Of a stretch of 64,000 nucleotides of DNA, positions 6,766 to 15,896 are shown one piece after another (positions within the stretch are counted from its first letter, which is position 1; each line of letters begins with the position of its first letter). This DNA is from Prevotella koreensis. GTDB taxonomy: Bacteria > Bacteroidota > Bacteroidia > Bacteroidales > Bacteroidaceae. Location: the NCBI RefSeq assembly GCF_003977605.1, contig NZ_RYYU01000001.1, forward strand, positions 685,175 to 749,174, written 5' to 3'. The notes under the pieces were generated by a model. The model was not told the DNA's origin, ran no database searches, and saw only the letters and a list, made by a program, of their open reading frames with translations. The translations under genes and the position numbers were made by a program.

Positions 6766-8974
6766 GTTCTAATTGATTCTTTACTAAGGCAAAATATTTA
6801 CCACGTTTGGCAGTCAGTTCCTCGTGTGTACCTACCTCTACAATTTTACCTTCATCCAAAACTACAATTTGGTCGGCATTGCGGACTGTGGAAAGACGAT
6901 GTGCCACTACTACAACTGTTTTTCCCTTGTAGAACTCCGAGAGGTTTTCTGTAATGGCTCGTTCATTGTTGGCATCGAGGGCATTGGTCGCTTCATCCAG
7001 AAAGACAAACATTGGATTCTTATAGACTACCCTTGCTATCAAAATGCGTTGTCGTTGTCCCTGACTGATACCCTGTCCGTCCTGTCCTATCATCGTGTTG
7101 TAAGCCAAAGGCAGGGCTTCTATATAGTCGGCTATGTTTGCTACACGGGCAGCATGACGGATACGTTCGATGTCGGGCTCATCGTCAGATATGGCGATGT
7201 TTCTCGCAATGGTATCGGAGAAGAGATATCCCTCCTGCATCACCGCACCGCATTGGCTTCGCCACCAGCCGAGGTTATATTCACTTAAATTGGCATTGCC
7301 TATCTCAATGTTTCCATTCAGTGGCTCATAGAATCCCAAAAGGAGTTTTACGAGCGTTGTCTTTCCGCTTCCACTCGCTCCCACGATTGCCGTTACCTTG
7401 CCGTTGGGAATAGAGAGGTTGATATTCGATAGAATATCTTTCGGACTGTAGATATCATATTTGAAGGATAGGTCTTTTATCGTGAGGGAATGTCTTTCGG
7501 TGGTCTTGTCCGTATAGGCGGTACGTGTCCGTTCGACATTTTCCTCGTTGGTCTCGGTGTGGATTTCGTTCATGCGGTCAAGGCTGATGCTCACGTCCTG
7601 CCAAGAGTAGATGAACTGGATGAGTTGTTCTACGGGACTGTTGAGTTGTCCTATAATGTACTGTACTGCCAGCATCATACCAAGTGTCATACTGCCATGT
7701 ATCACGGCAGTGGCAGCAAGTACCGTGATAAGTATGTTTTTTACCTCGTTGATGGTAATGCTTCCGGCTTGTTGTACTTGCTGAAGATTGAGTGATTGCA
7801 GATTAACTTTGAATAGATCGGCTTGCACATCCTCCCACTCCCAACGTTTGCGCTGCTCGCATCCCTGCAGCTTGATTTCCTGCATTCCATTGATGAGCTG
7901 GTAGGTAACGTTACGGTTTCGCCCTGCCTGCTCAAAATATTTATAGTCGAGCTGCCTGCGCTTTTTGAGGAAGAGGATAATCCAGACTGCGTAAAGCGAT
8001 GTCCCAAATAGGAAGACAAGGAATATTCCGAGATTATAGACCGCAAGCACAATGCCAAACACAAGGAAAGTGAAAAACGAGAATAATAAACTTAGACTGC
8101 TTGATGTGAGGAACTGTTCTACACGTCGGTGATCTTCAATGCGTTGCAATAGGTCGCCCATCAATTTGGTATCGAAGAACTTCATCGGCAACTTCATCAG
8201 TTTAATAAAGAAATCCGAGATAAGCGAGATATTGATGCGCGTGGAAATGTGCAAGAGTATTTTGGAGCGAATGAAGTCAATGGCTGTACGACTGAAAAGA
8301 AGCATCATTTGAGCCAATAAAACCAGCCACACGAACCCAATGTCCTTTCCTCCGATACCCGTATCCACAATGGCTTGTGTGAGGAAAGGAAAGACGAGTT
8401 GCAGGAGCGAACCGAGCAACAAGCCAAGTATCAATTGAATGAAGAAGCGTCTGTACTTCCTGAGGTATTTCCAAAGAAATTTTACGCGGTTCTGAGTCGG
8501 AATAGTTTCAGTATCATTTTGTACATAGAACTTTTCTGTCGGTTCGAGAAGAAGGGCAATACCTTTCTCCTCGCCGTTGGTCTTAGTACTCACCCAATGC
8601 TCGCAGAATTCCTCCTTGGTATAGGTTATAAGTCCTTTTCCAGGATCTGCCACATAAACTTCATATTGATTACCTCTGCGTTTCTTTATCTTATAAACAA
8701 CCACAAAGTGGTTCTGGTTCCAATGAATGATGCAAGGTAAGGGTACTTCTGACGTAAGCGTGTCAAAACTCAATCGACCACCGATAGTTTTAAAGCCAAT
8801 CTCCTCTGCCGCCTTACTAATCCCGAGGAGAGAAACACCTCCCTTACCGAGATCGCAAGTCTTTCGTATAGCTTCAATATTGGGGTGTGTTCCATAGTGC
8901 TTGGCAATCATTACCAAACAAGAGGGACCACAATCCATTGCATCACATTGTTTTGCAAAACTATAAAAAATCAT
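6755..8974 (-). CDS. Peptidase-containing ABC transporter (C39 leader peptidase)
   Basis: This 739-residue PCAT should cut a double-glycine leader and export the core peptide across the inner membrane. The N-terminal C39 domain (1 to about 140) has Gln9, catalytic Cys15 (MDCGPSCL), His89 (NQNHFVVV) and Asp110 (VADPGKG). A six-helix membrane domain follows (about 170-450). The ATPase domain has Walker A GASGSGKTTL near 531, signature ISQGQRQR near 635, Walker B VFLDEATNALD near 653 and H-loop AHRLSTV near 692. All catalytic residues are present. It lies 32 bases after the outer-membrane gene and overlaps the adaptor gene, in the RiPP operon. Confidence 0.92.
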   Translation of the reverse strand: MIFYSFAKQCDAMDCGPSCLVMIAKHYGTHPNIEAIRKTCDLGKGGVSLLGISKAAEEIGFKTIGGRLSFDTLTSEVPLPCIIHWNQNHFVVVYKIKKRRGNQYEVYVADPGKGLITYTKEEFCEHWVSTKTNGEEKGIALLLEPTEKFYVQNDTETIPTQNRVKFLWKYLRKYRRFFIQLILGLLLGSLLQLVFPFLTQAIVDTGIGGKDIGFVWLVLLAQMMLLFSRTAIDFIRSKILLHISTRINISLISDFFIKLMKLPMKFFDTKLMGDLLQRIEDHRRVEQFLTSSSLSLLFSFFTFLVFGIVLAVYNLGIFLVFLFGTSLYAVWIILFLKKRRQLDYKYFEQAGRNRNVTYQLINGMQEIKLQGCEQRKRWEWEDVQADLFKVNLQSLNLQQVQQAGSITINEVKNILITVLAATAVIHGSMTLGMMLAVQYIIGQLNSPVEQLIQFIYSWQDVSISLDRMNEIHTETNEENVERTRTAYTDKTTERHSLTIKDLSFKYDIYSPKDILSNINLSIPNGKVTAIVGASGSGKTTLVKLLLGFYEPLNGNIEIGNANLSEYNLGWWRSQCGAVMQEGYLFSDTIARNIAISDDEPDIERIRHAARVANIADYIEALPLAYNTMIGQDGQGISQGQRQRILIARVVYKNPMFVFLDEATNALDANNERAITENLSEFYKGKTVVVVAHRLSTVRNADQIVVLDEGKIVEVGTHEELTAKRGKYFALVKNQLELGN

Positions 8975-9006
8975 ACAATAGAGTTAAAAGCAAAGTTAAT
9001 GTTGCA

Positions 9007-11316
9007 CTACAGCCTATTCAGTATATTATCCAAACTCTTTACTTTATTCTTGCGAGAAGTCTTGTTGACATTGTATTTAAGGTAAATAGAAAAATATCGC
9101 GAGTCTGCGTTGTTTCTTTGTAAGTTGTTAATGTTTAAATACTTGACTTCCCAATCGGAGTTTTCGGTACGAAAAAGGTCGTTGCAAGCAATATTCAGTT
9201 GCATTCTCTTATCAAAGAAACTGAAAGTAATGCCAGTGCTGGTGCTGAATGCCGGATACTGTTTAAAGACGGTATCTTCTGTCTTTCCGGTATAATTCAT
9301 TCTCACGTAATAGTTTATATTATCCCGTAAGCGATAGTTATAATTAACCGACACATAGACAGAGGTAAAAAAACGATGTTTTTCAACCTGTAAATTGTCT
9401 AATTGATTTTTTTGCGCTAACAGTGCACTGTGGAAACCTATCTGATGCTTTCCAAATCGTTTCGTCAGGTTTGCTCCGATGCTTATTTGATGGTTCTTCG
9501 CTATATTGACAGGAATTACTTTAATCACTTGTCGGTTGGCAGCATCAGTCATCGGTACTTCCTGTATTTGGTTCCTTATGAATGAGTATTCCGCATAAAG
9601 GTTCAAAATATTGTCGTACAATGCACTTAATGAGAAATTGTTAAAGTAAACCGGTTCCAAATTCGGATTTCCTATTCTATAACTATACTTGTCGTAATAG
9701 GTTATGATGGGATTTAATTGTTGATAAGAAGGAAGGTTCATCTTTCTGTCGTACGTCAGGGAAAGGTTCCATTTGGAAGACAAATTTACCTCCAAAGACA
9801 TAAACGGGAACAGACTGCTAATTCGTTTTGTTTGTTCGGCATATTCTTTCGTATCTTTATATTTCAGCCAAACCGTTTCGTATCTGATACCTGCTTGAAG
9901 CCCAAATTTATTTAATTGCTTTTTCAGGTTGATGTAATATGTAATCTGTTGTTCTTTATGTTCTCCCTCGTTATTTATCGCTTTCGCCATTTCCGCGTTA
10001 TTATAGGAAAAGGTATTGTTCGTCAAGTTCATATAGTCTAAGCCCAGATTTCCGTCAAATGAACGCCAAAGTGTGCCCACATAGTTTAGCTGAGCCAGAT
10101 AAACGTTATAACGCCCTTTATAAATTATGCAAAACTCATTTGTTTTTTGTTTGTTGGAGTTCTTGATTGTTTGGTTGTCATCGGAAGATTGATATATGTA
10201 GTCAAGATTTAATTCTAAATGACTATCTTTCAATACCGGCAGATTATAGAAGAGGTTCAACCGATTATTCTTTTCATTGTAATTTGGTGCAATCTCTGTG
10301 AATATCTGTTCGTGCAAGCCGGGTTCAATATATTCTGTAGTACTTTTGTTAATCAGCTTGTTTCCCGCATAATAGAAATCATCATATAGCTGCAAGTAGT
10401 GGTTGTTGCTGAACTCATATTTAAGTCCAAACGAAGCATCAAAGCCTTTTCGTTTGTTTTGTATTGACTGCCGACTAATGTATTGGACATTATTCTCTAC
10501 ATTTTGTGTTTCCACAGTGTAGTAATTCAAATCGTTACGGAAACTCGTGATAACTCCGCCATTAAGTGTTATTTTATTTGATGCGAGATAAAAGTTGGCG
10601 TTTTCTGTATTGGAAATTTTCCTACCTACTTTCGTTCTTTGGCTTATTTCCACAGAATTACCACTGCGCTCCTTTGTGGTAATTCGCAAGACAGATTTAT
10701 ACTTGCTGTTATATCGCACGCCTGCATTTTTCTCAAGAGCAACTGTTTTAATAGAGTTAACATTTAGGTTTTCTATTTCTGAAAATGAAGATACTACACG
10801 ATTATCTATCAAAATGAGCAGATTGTCTTTGCCAATTAGTTTTATGCCGGAATTATCAGCTATAACTCCCGGCATATATGCTAAAACATCAATAGCGGAA
10901 ATCATATCGGCAAGCGGAGTCCCCTCAACTTTCATCGCTAATGAATTATTCGTTCTCTTCCAAATTTTATGAGAAGCCGTAACTGTAACTTCGTCCAAGA
11001 AAGTTTCACTGCGTAGAAGCTCTACTCGCAAATGGATATTCTGGTTGGAAGTAATTGTAAAGGGGACTCTCTGTTTTTCATAGCCTACACATGAAACTTC
11101 CAAGAAGTAGTTGCCAACATCTATCTTGTCAATCACGAAGGTTCCCAATTGGTCTGTTACTGTTCCGGAAACGAATGCAGAATCTTCCACATTTTTAACC
11201 ATCACATTACAATACTCTATCGCATTGTTGTCATGCTGTACTACTCCCGAAACCTGCTGTCCATAAGAACTCTGTATAGACAACAAAACAAGAACTAATA
11301 AGCTTACAAACTTCAT
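9007..11316 (-). CDS. TonB-receptor-like outer-membrane barrel protein in the RiPP operon
   Basis: This protein has about 769 residues from a start chosen at MKFVSLLVLVLLS, which gives a clean signal peptide ending YGQ; upstream in-frame ATGs at 11367 and 11376 are possible. Domains in order are a carboxypeptidase-regulatory-like beta domain (VSGVVQHDNNAIEYCNVMV), a plug-like region (SETFLDEVTVTAS, then a LIDNRVV segment) and a long C-terminal beta-barrel of the Bacteroidetes OMP type. It sits between the maturase and the exporter, so it may carry the peptide across the outer membrane, serve as its receptor, or take up a cofactor. Direction of transport is not visible. Confidence 0.8.
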   Translation of the reverse strand: MKFVSLLVLVLLSIQSSYGQQVSGVVQHDNNAIEYCNVMVKNVEDSAFVSGTVTDQLGTFVIDKIDVGNYFLEVSCVGYEKQRVPFTITSNQNIHLRVELLRSETFLDEVTVTASHKIWKRTNNSLAMKVEGTPLADMISAIDVLAYMPGVIADNSGIKLIGKDNLLILIDNRVVSSFSEIENLNVNSIKTVALEKNAGVRYNSKYKSVLRITTKERSGNSVEISQRTKVGRKISNTENANFYLASNKITLNGGVITSFRNDLNYYTVETQNVENNVQYISRQSIQNKRKGFDASFGLKYEFSNNHYLQLYDDFYYAGNKLINKSTTEYIEPGLHEQIFTEIAPNYNEKNNRLNLFYNLPVLKDSHLELNLDYIYQSSDDNQTIKNSNKQKTNEFCIIYKGRYNVYLAQLNYVGTLWRSFDGNLGLDYMNLTNNTFSYNNAEMAKAINNEGEHKEQQITYYINLKKQLNKFGLQAGIRYETVWLKYKDTKEYAEQTKRISSLFPFMSLEVNLSSKWNLSLTYDRKMNLPSYQQLNPIITYYDKYSYRIGNPNLEPVYFNNFSLSALYDNILNLYAEYSFIRNQIQEVPMTDAANRQVIKVIPVNIAKNHQISIGANLTKRFGKHQIGFHSALLAQKNQLDNLQVEKHRFFTSVYVSVNYNYRLRDNINYYVRMNYTGKTEDTVFKQYPAFSTSTGITFSFFDKRMQLNIACNDLFRTENSDWEVKYLNINNLQRNNADSRYFSIYLKYNVNKTSRKNKVKSLDNILNRL

Positions 11317-11380
11317 CTCCCTACTTAATATAGAGAAGATGTTTTTGAAAATACGAGAACTTCTCATTCGAAACATAAAA

Positions 11381-12850
11381 TTACAAATAAATATCATTGT
11401 AGACATTTGGAGCATGAGGACAACTAGGGTCTGGATAGTCCCATTTGTCTGTTCCATATGCCGCAATTACTTCTTTCCAACATACTCCACCTGACTGTTG
11501 CCGACAAATTGTGTATACTTTACAAGTCTTACAAGCGCTTTCGTCACTTATGTCTTTTTGAGGTAGGTTGTATAAATACTTAGCTTTATCTGAAGTCCAA
11601 ATCTCAGCAAGAGAAGATTCTAATACATCTCCAACAATAAATTTAGAGTTCCAATAAAGTTGCTCACATATAGTAACTTTCCCATCAGGCAAAATGAATA
11701 AGTGAGAATAATTTGCAGTACAAAGAACCCTATTTTCTATAAAATCATTATTCTTTTTCTTCTGACTTTTATTTGCGTTATTATACAAGCTATTTGCAAG
11801 AACTCTTATAGGATATGATTGAGATTTTATATAATCATATATCTCTAATAAATTGTGTTTAGTGACCTTATATTTTTCAAAAGACTTTACTCCTTTTGGC
11901 ATAGAATATGTAGCAGGATCTATACGCCATAAATCGATATTCGGATGCTTGAACAATTCTTTTTCCAAGCTTTTAATATCTTCTATGGAGTTATTATCTC
12001 TACAAATAATGGTATGTATGACTGTCTTGATATTGTATTTATCTAAATAGTCTAAGGTCTTTATTATATTTTCATGGTATTTACTCGTAGAGTGTACAAT
12101 TTTGTCTAGATTTGACGGGACTAATGTATCTAAAGATATTTGTATATCTCTGACTCCTATCGAAGCTAAAAAATTCACATCTTCTTCATTCAAAGGTACT
12201 TTTGTCGAGACGAAGGGGTTGAATTTTTTTGAATATAGTTTAGCAAGGATTTCCTTCCAATGTGAATGGGCAAACACATCTCCTCCAATGATATCAAAAC
12301 CTCTCATTTTTAACTTATATGCTTCATCTATAAGTGACATTATTCTAGAAAGAGGGAGTTCTTTATTACAATGTTGTTTTGTTGCATAGCAATACACACA
12401 ATCTGTTTTGCATCGAGTTGTAAGCATAAGGGTAACATCGGTTATCATAGAATGCCTTCCCATTTTCAAGTCTAAAAAATCATACTTGAAATCATTTGGA
12501 TTATACAGCCGAATATTCTCAGAAGTAGTATTTTCAACCCCAACAAGAGTGTATTGAGGGAAATATATATACTTCTTTCCAAGAGAAACAATTACAGGTT
12601 GCTCATTATTTATTAACTTTGATACAAAGTTGGAAATCTTACCCTTATCAACATTTAAATATTGAGCGGCATTATCTATGCATAAGTCTTTCTCCTTTCC
12701 GTCAAAGAATGACAATATCATCGCATGGATAGGATGTATTACTGATTCTAATTTCTCATTATTCTTTGCTCGAAAAGGATCTGCAGTTAAAAGTAAAGCT
12801 TTACCCTTTTCGGGTTTCAACATATATTCTGGGTTCAAAATTAGTTTCAT
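11381..12850 (-). CDS. Radical SAM/SPASM peptide maturase (GG-Bacteroidales-like)
   Basis: This 489-residue enzyme is expected to make radical-derived crosslinks or thioethers in the precursor. An N-terminal PqqD-like leader-recognition region (1 to about 110) is followed by the radical SAM core with C147, C151 and C154 (TTRCKTDCVYCYA). A C-terminal SPASM-type region has cysteines 377, 395, 440, 443, 449, 457 and 477 for auxiliary clusters. The layout recalls the radical SAM maturases found with GG-leader precursors in Bacteroidales. The start at 12850 (MKLILNPEYM) was preferred to the longer frame to 12961, which would overlap the precursor gene. The chemistry performed is unknown. Confidence 0.88.
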   Translation of the reverse strand: MKLILNPEYMLKPEKGKALLLTADPFRAKNNEKLESVIHPIHAMILSFFDGKEKDLCIDNAAQYLNVDKGKISNFVSKLINNEQPVIVSLGKKYIYFPQYTLVGVENTTSENIRLYNPNDFKYDFLDLKMGRHSMITDVTLMLTTRCKTDCVYCYATKQHCNKELPLSRIMSLIDEAYKLKMRGFDIIGGDVFAHSHWKEILAKLYSKKFNPFVSTKVPLNEEDVNFLASIGVRDIQISLDTLVPSNLDKIVHSTSKYHENIIKTLDYLDKYNIKTVIHTIICRDNNSIEDIKSLEKELFKHPNIDLWRIDPATYSMPKGVKSFEKYKVTKHNLLEIYDYIKSQSYPIRVLANSLYNNANKSQKKKNNDFIENRVLCTANYSHLFILPDGKVTICEQLYWNSKFIVGDVLESSLAEIWTSDKAKYLYNLPQKDISDESACKTCKVYTICRQQSGGVCWKEVIAAYGTDKWDYPDPSCPHAPNVYNDIYL

Positions 12851-12924
12851 ACTTATTCTAAGTTTTAGTGCCACTGCACCAAAAGTGATATTCGATGCAG
12901 TGACATATGTTATAATTGTTATAA

Positions 12925-13116
12925 TTAAGTGCGTGTTTGGCAACTTTGAGTTTTGTTGCATGAACTACAGCCACCCCATGGGGCTTGTATTGTAGAATTC
13001 TCACTGTGGTCTACAGCACAACCTTCAGAGGCGACTCCGCCCTCAAGTGTTTGCATTTCTGCATCTAATAACAAATCTGCATCTAACGTTATTTTTCTAT
13101 TATTAATTGTATCCAT
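12925..13116 (-). CDS. RiPP precursor peptide, double-glycine leader, four-cysteine core
   Basis: The 63-residue product has a leader ending LLLDAEMQTLEGG. Counted from the cut site, this gives L at -12, E at -8, M at -7, L at -4 and GG at -2/-1, the classical C39 peptidase signal. The predicted core is residues 28-63 and contains Cys33, Cys50, Cys53 and Cys59, a Trp47-Gly-Gly-Cys turn and many Ser/Thr/Asn residues. It lies 74 bases upstream of the maturase and leads the operon. It resembles the family of GG-Bacteroidales natural-product precursors, but the core sequence is not one I recognise. An antibacterial role is inference. Confidence 0.85.
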   Translation of the reverse strand: MDTINNRKITLDADLLLDAEMQTLEGGVASEGCAVDHSENSTIQAPWGGCSSCNKTQSCQTRT

Positions 13117-13358
13117 ATTTGTATAATTCTATGTTTTTTCTACTCATGTCGCTTTTCGAATCCGCGTCCTTTTTTTCATACAGTTTTCCGAATTGATCGG
13201 TAAGGATATTGCTGCACTGTAATCAATTTTACAGCTTCCAAACTATTAAGTTTGTGTGTTTAATTATCTGATTGCATATCCTTGATTTTAATGAATACTT
13301 AACTTCTATATATAAAGCTTATCGTGTCCTTGCAAAAGAGCGATAAGTTGGTTCTCGC

Positions 13359-14498
13359 CTATTCTACAGTAAGTAATACTGTTCCATATGAGAATCTTCC
13401 ACTTTCGGGAACGAGGAGAAGTATCTTGTTTCCACGTTTTATACCTTTTGTCCTTATAAATTCTTCCAAAGCCACATAAATGGCAGCGGAACCGATGTTG
13501 CCTACAGAAGTTAGATTTGTAAACCATTTCTCTTTTGTCAGGGCAATGTTACGAGCAGCAATTTCGTCATTTAATTTCTCATAGAAAAACATTGATGATA
13601 CATGAGGTATGACATAATCTATCTCTTCTGCTTTTACATGATGTTTGGCAAGTACGGTTTCGATATGGTCAACCCAATACTTGATAATGTATTTCTTTAG
13701 CTGCCGAATGTCCTGTTTGCCCACAAGTACGGCACGCTCCTTAATCTCATCAGGAGAGAACTCCTTCCAGCTTTTGAGCCGTCCGTTTTCTTGCAACTCT
13801 GATGCCATAAACATACAGGTGGGTAGTTCGTTGGCATAGGAAGTCATATCGACCCATTCGATTTTGAGAGAACATATTCCTTCGGGATGATCTTGCACCA
13901 ATACCGCTCCTGCACCATCAGAAAGCATAAATCGCATAAAATCCTTCTCAAAAGCCATATAGGGGTCTTTGTCAGGATTGTCATGTGTAGCTTCATACTC
14001 CGGGTCATAAAATTTGGATACCAATGCAGGTGAAGTTAATTCTGATGCCACGCATACAGCTTTTTGATGCAGTCCTGCAAGAATATTGCTATAGCATATT
14101 TTCAATGCCTGCAATGAGGTAAGGCATACACCTGCAGAGGAGAATATTTCCATAGGATAGTTGGCTAATTCTCCGTGAACCATAGACGCATGGGAAGGAA
14201 GCAGTTGGTCGGGTGTACTTGTTCCACAAGCCAATAGGGTCAGGTCATTTGGAATTTGTCTATTCTCAAATAGCCCACATACGGCCTCCTTTGCCAACTC
14301 TGCATTCGAGTGTGTTAGGTTTTGGTTTTTGTCCAACCCGTAATATCTCGTTTTGATGCCATTTTGTCTAAGGACAATGGAACGAACCCTTGACGGATTT
14401 CCACCAATTTCCCCGATATAGTCCTCCATTTCCTCATTGGCGATGGGAGAATTAGGAAGATATGCCGATACGCTATTGATATATGCTGCTTTTTTCAT
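13359..14498 (-). CDS. 3-oxoacyl-ACP synthase III-like enzyme
   Basis: This 379-residue thiolase-fold condensing enzyme has a complete FabH-type triad: Cys125 (SAGVCLTS), His299 (VIPHVSS) and Asn334 (SVGNIGSAA). Enzymes of this type join an acyl-CoA or acyl-ACP starter to malonyl-ACP. It is longer than housekeeping FabH (about 320) and nearer to the KAS III enzymes of small secondary pathways, such as DarB-like ones. The broken tetR gene lies 7 bases upstream on the same strand, suggesting a two-gene regulated unit. Whether it belongs to the RiPP operon, which starts 242 bases downstream, is uncertain. Confidence 0.82.
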   Translation of the reverse strand: MKKAAYINSVSAYLPNSPIANEEMEDYIGEIGGNPSRVRSIVLRQNGIKTRYYGLDKNQNLTHSNAELAKEAVCGLFENRQIPNDLTLLACGTSTPDQLLPSHASMVHGELANYPMEIFSSAGVCLTSLQALKICYSNILAGLHQKAVCVASELTSPALVSKFYDPEYEATHDNPDKDPYMAFEKDFMRFMLSDGAGAVLVQDHPEGICSLKIEWVDMTSYANELPTCMFMASELQENGRLKSWKEFSPDEIKERAVLVGKQDIRQLKKYIIKYWVDHIETVLAKHHVKAEEIDYVIPHVSSMFFYEKLNDEIAARNIALTKEKWFTNLTSVGNIGSAAIYVALEEFIRTKGIKRGNKILLLVPESGRFSYGTVLLTVE

Positions 14499-15012
14499 AG
14501 GAATATTATTTGGTTATTAAATAGTATATTGTGTATATTTGCTCTTTCAATTCGGAAATAGAAAGTTGGCTGCTCAATGCACTTCTGTATGACAATCCAA
14601 GATATATATTTCTAATGGAAGATATAATCTTTTCTGTTTCCACAGTTTGAGTAATCTCTCCTTTCTGTTTGGCAAGCTCTATCACCTCTTTCCACTCAAG
14701 GCTCTTTCTTTTCTCGTATTCTTGAAACTTCTCTTTCCAATCCGGATAGTTGTCTTTCAGATACAGGATAAATGACATGAAATTGGCAGGAGTGTAATGT
14801 CCTAGAATTAGTTGACAACTTTGGTTTCTTAATTTCATTCTTCTTTGACAAGTTTATTTGCTAAGTTCAGCTAGGCTTGTCTTGTTCTTTTCTTAACTAC
14901 ATAGTTAGTTGACAGTTGTCTTCTAATTGCAAAATTAATCTTTTATTTTCTTGTTGTGGTTGTTTCTACCTCCTTCTTTTATTGTTTGACTTAATAATGT
15001 GTGCCGATGAAG

Positions 15013-15888
15013 TTATGCCGTCAACCTTCCGACTTCTTCCATTGGCGTTCTCATCTGCAGGCTCTGATGCGGTCTGAACGTGTTGTACAGGTCGATGGCT
15101 TTCTTTGTAAGGCGCCTGACCTGCTGCAGACTTTTGTCTTCTGTACTGAAGAGCCATCCGTTCTTGAGCGTATTGTTCATCCTCTCGGCCAGGGCGTTGT
15201 GTAATGGGTCTCCGGTTTGTGTCATACTTATTTGTATTCCAAGAGATTTGAGTTTGTCGACGTACTCATTGCAGCAGTATTGCACGCCGCGGTCGGAGTG
15301 GTGTATGAGTTGCGAGAGTTCGACATTATACTTTCTGTAGAAATCGATGGCCATAGAGAGGGCTTTCATCGGACCTTGTCTCTCAAGGGTCGGATGCAGG
15401 CACCAGCCCACGATCAGACGTGAAGCGGCATCGGTTACCAAGGAGAGATAGGCCCAACCTGAAGAGGTTGCTACGTAGGTGATATCCGTAACGCACAGCT
15501 CGCCGAAGCGGGCGGGATGTAGCTTGGGCGTTGTGTTGAGAAGGTCTTCATAGATGTGGTAGTGGTGATTGGAGTTGGTCGTCCTTGGGCGTTTGCGACG
15601 GCGAAGGCACAGACCATTGGAGCGGAAGAGCTCATAGCATTGGTCGCGCCCGATGGTAAACTTATCTGCATATTTGCGACGACATAGCTCGTAAAGGATG
15701 CGTATGCCGGCCTTGGGTAAAGAGGTGCGGAGCTCCTGCGCATAGAACACGATGCTGCTGCGCAGGACGTCCAACTCCAAAGAGCGATCCACATGGCGAT
15801 AATATCCTTGTCTGCTTATGCCAAGATAACCGCAGAGTAAACTGACAGGATGAGTTACCAGCTCCTGTCTTTCTTTTCCCTGCGACAA
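15013..15888 (-). CDS. IS3-family transposase OrfB (DDE catalytic part)
   Basis: This is an rve-fold integrase domain with DDE residues in CVTDITYV, HHSDRGVQYC and AERMNNTLKNGW. It is in the -1 frame relative to orfA and has no good start of its own (the first listed codon is TTG at 15888), which fits production as an OrfAB fusion by frameshift. About 290 residues is the usual OrfB size. An HTH_21-like region precedes the catalytic core. Confidence 0.92.
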   Translation of the reverse strand: MSQGKERQELVTHPVSLLCGYLGISRQGYYRHVDRSLELDVLRSSIVFYAQELRTSLPKAGIRILYELCRRKYADKFTIGRDQCYELFRSNGLCLRRRKRPRTTNSNHHYHIYEDLLNTTPKLHPARFGELCVTDITYVATSSGWAYLSLVTDAASRLIVGWCLHPTLERQGPMKALSMAIDFYRKYNVELSQLIHHSDRGVQYCCNEYVDKLKSLGIQISMTQTGDPLHNALAERMNNTLKNGWLFSTEDKSLQQVRRLTKKAIDLYNTFRPHQSLQMRTPMEEVGRLTA

Positions 15889-15896
15889 GGTCTTGA

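Noticed and set aside
11316..11466. Longer N-terminus for the outer-membrane barrel protein
   Set aside because: The extra codons overlap the maturase end and would bury the clean signal peptide starting at 11316; shorter extensions to 11367 or 11376 stay possible.
13117..13358. A second precursor peptide upstream of the RiPP precursor
   Set aside because: Only very short frames (11 codons or fewer) occur on the relevant strand, none with a GG leader.
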